Origin: HK-STAS-PATE-2 sp035906575
GTDB lineage: Bacteria > Patescibacteriota > Patescibacteriia > 2-12-FULL-60-25
Reading direction: 5' to 3'
NCBI GenBank assembly: GCA_035906575.1
Contig: JAMIEW010000021.1
Span: 1-7,607 of the forward strand
DNA length: 7,607 nt
Below the pieces are notes generated by a model that did no database searches, was not told where the DNA came from, and saw nothing but the letters and a program-made list of their open reading frames with translations. The translations under genes were made by a program, and so were the position numbers. Positions 6,724 to 7,607 of the stretch are shown here, one piece after another. Position 1 is the first letter of the stretch; every line of letters starts with the position of its first letter.

Positions 6724-7363
6724 AAGCGCCGATTTCTTTCACGAATTGGTTATAGAAGTCATGCAGGACAATATCACGCTCAAGAGCGATACGCTTGGCG
6801 GCTGCCGTATGCACACGGTCTTTAATCAAGAAGAGACGGCCAGGAAAGAGGTCTAAGGCCCATTTCTTCATGTCGAGCTCACGGCGCTCGGCTTTAGGAT
6901 CTTCGGGATCATAAAAAGAACGGTTTATCTGACCACTTGAACAAAAGGTACGTGAAATACTGAGCGCCCCTGTAGATTCAAGTAGATCAGCATCTTGTAA
7001 GATCCATTGCTCGGTCCGTTCTTTAGGTAGGTTTTTAGAATATGAGCAGCGTTGGATGGCGAGTTTTACCTGTTCGACTTTTTCTTGCGGATACCAATCA
7101 ATGCCTGCTAAGACGGTACCGGCGAGTTCGGCGCTTTCATCTGATGCTTGGGCCGAGCGCGGGTCATTTTTTGCGTAGTTCACGGCATCATGAAACCACG
7201 CAGCCGGGATTAGCACGTCGAGGTCGACATCAGATTCTTCTTTAGCAATGTCTAAGGCATTTTTTAAGACACGTTTGGCGTGGGCAAAGTCATGGGCAGG
7301 GTCAGCATCTGAAAGATGTTGGCGAGCGATGGCTTGCAGTGCTTGCTGATGTTCTTGGGTCAT
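6722..7363 (-). CDS. YedJ-like HD-domain phosphohydrolase
   Basis: This 213-residue soluble protein aligns along most of its length with the E. coli YedJ type of HD phosphohydrolase. The N-terminal metal motif is AHDFAHAKRV (23-32, His24 and His28), then AAWFHDAVNYAKNDPRS (54-70) with the HD pair His58-Asp59, then LAIQRCSYSKN (101-111), then ILQDADLLESTGALSISRTF (121-140) with Asp124 and Asp126. In YedJ the third motif reads HAIAAHSFSA; here the His is Cys106. The DADRL motif has become DADLL. Members are thought to hydrolyse phosphorylated metabolites or nucleotides, but the substrate of this subgroup is not established. The ATG is 4 bases after the fmt stop with only a distant AAGG before it, so translation probably depends on coupling to fmt. 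The TAA stop lies in the shared terminator. No signal peptide is seen, so it is cytoplasmic. Confidence 0.85.
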   Translation of the reverse strand: MTQEHQQALQAIARQHLSDADPAHDFAHAKRVLKNALDIAKEESDVDLDVLIPAAWFHDAVNYAKNDPRSAQASDESAELAGTVLAGIDWYPQEKVEQVKLAIQRCSYSKNLPKERTEQWILQDADLLESTGALSISRTFCSSGQINRSFYDPEDPKAERRELDMKKWALDLFPGRLFLIKDRVHTAAAKRIALERDIVLHDFYNQFVKEIGA

Positions 7364-7367
7364 AGTG

Positions 7368-7607
7368 TTAAAATGTGCCTTTATAACCTCTTAAAAAATC
7401 TTCACCCTTCATCGCGCTTTTACCTTCTGGTTGGACGCTGATGAGTGCGAAAATGTTGCCATCTTTACCCGTGAGGCAGGGGAGTTTACCGTCTTTTACC
7501 TCGCGGATCTCAGCTTCGAGAATCTTAAGGCGTTTGCCATCAGCGAGAGCGATTGAAGTACCTGGCCACGGTCTGAAGGCACGGATGCGGCGCTCCATCT
7601 CTTCGGC
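7368..7607 (-). CDS. fmt: Methionyl-tRNA formyltransferase, C-terminal part (5'-partial)
   Basis: Only the last 79 residues are in the window; the frame is open to the right edge, and the in-frame ATG at 7598-7596 is an internal Met. The sequence is the C-terminal OB-fold-like domain of Fmt, which binds the initiator tRNA. Diagnostic stretches are AEEMERRIRAFRPWPGTS, with the family's RAF.PWP core, then GKRLKILEAEI, and near the end LISVQPEGKSAMKGEDFLRG, matching the lxxlQPxGKkxMxxxdfl pattern. The full enzyme formylates Met-tRNA(fMet) using 10-formyltetrahydrofolate, in the cytoplasm, to start translation. The TAA stop is 4 bases before the ATG of the HD gene, so the two are likely co-transcribed. 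The N-terminal catalytic domain is outside the window and cannot be checked. Confidence 0.92.
   Translation of the reverse strand, partial: AEEMERRIRAFRPWPGTSIALADGKRLKILEAEIREVKDGKLPCLTGKDGNIFALISVQPEGKSAMKGEDFLRGYKGTF

Noticed and set aside
1..7607. No gene in the window ends in TGA, which could hint at UGA recoded as Gly (genetic code 25)
   Set aside because: Seven genes are too few to judge, and none of the long conserved genes contains an in-frame TGA, so the standard code explains everything.

Overview
The window holds seven protein-coding genes, two of them cut by the window edges. No rRNA, tRNA, CRISPR array or mobile element is visible. The compact layout, the small polysaccharide cassette, the lipoprotein with a Thr/Ser-rich stalk and the style of the O-antigen-ligase-like protein suggest an uncultivated bacterium of the Patescibacteria (Candidate Phyla Radiation). 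That placement is inference from gene style; no phylogenetic marker in the window fixes it. All genes read through in the standard code.

Layout, left to right. (1) Bases 1-1170, plus strand: the 3' part of a gene for an HD-type metal-dependent phosphohydrolase-like protein, ending at an intrinsic terminator (1176-1203). (2) Bases 1219-6695, plus strand: a tight four-gene run made of a Wzx/MATE-like polysaccharide flippase, a GT4 glycosyltransferase, a 731-residue fusion of a GT2 glycosyltransferase to an O-antigen ligase/polymerase-like (Wzy_C) membrane domain, and a secreted lipoprotein. Junctions are a 14-base overlap (with the chosen start), a 6-base gap and a 29-base overlap, so this is very probably one operon. 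It ends at a perfect 11-bp hairpin (6698-6723) that also serves the convergent gene. (3) Bases 6722-7607, minus strand: the 3' end of fmt (methionyl-tRNA formyltransferase), followed 4 bases later by a YedJ-like HD phosphohydrolase whose stop codon lies inside the shared terminator.

How they may work together: the two glycosyltransferase activities would extend a lipid-linked glycan on the inner face of the membrane, the flippase would turn it outward, and the ligase-like domain would polymerise it or transfer it to an acceptor. The next gene is coupled to the ligase by overlap and encodes a lipoprotein whose first 28 residues after the lipidated Cys are half Ser/Thr. This makes it a candidate acceptor for O-glycosylation, which is a hypothesis only. 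The most notable points are the GT2-ligase fusion, its coupling to the Ser/Thr-rich lipoprotein, and the replacement of a conserved His by Cys in the YedJ-like protein.
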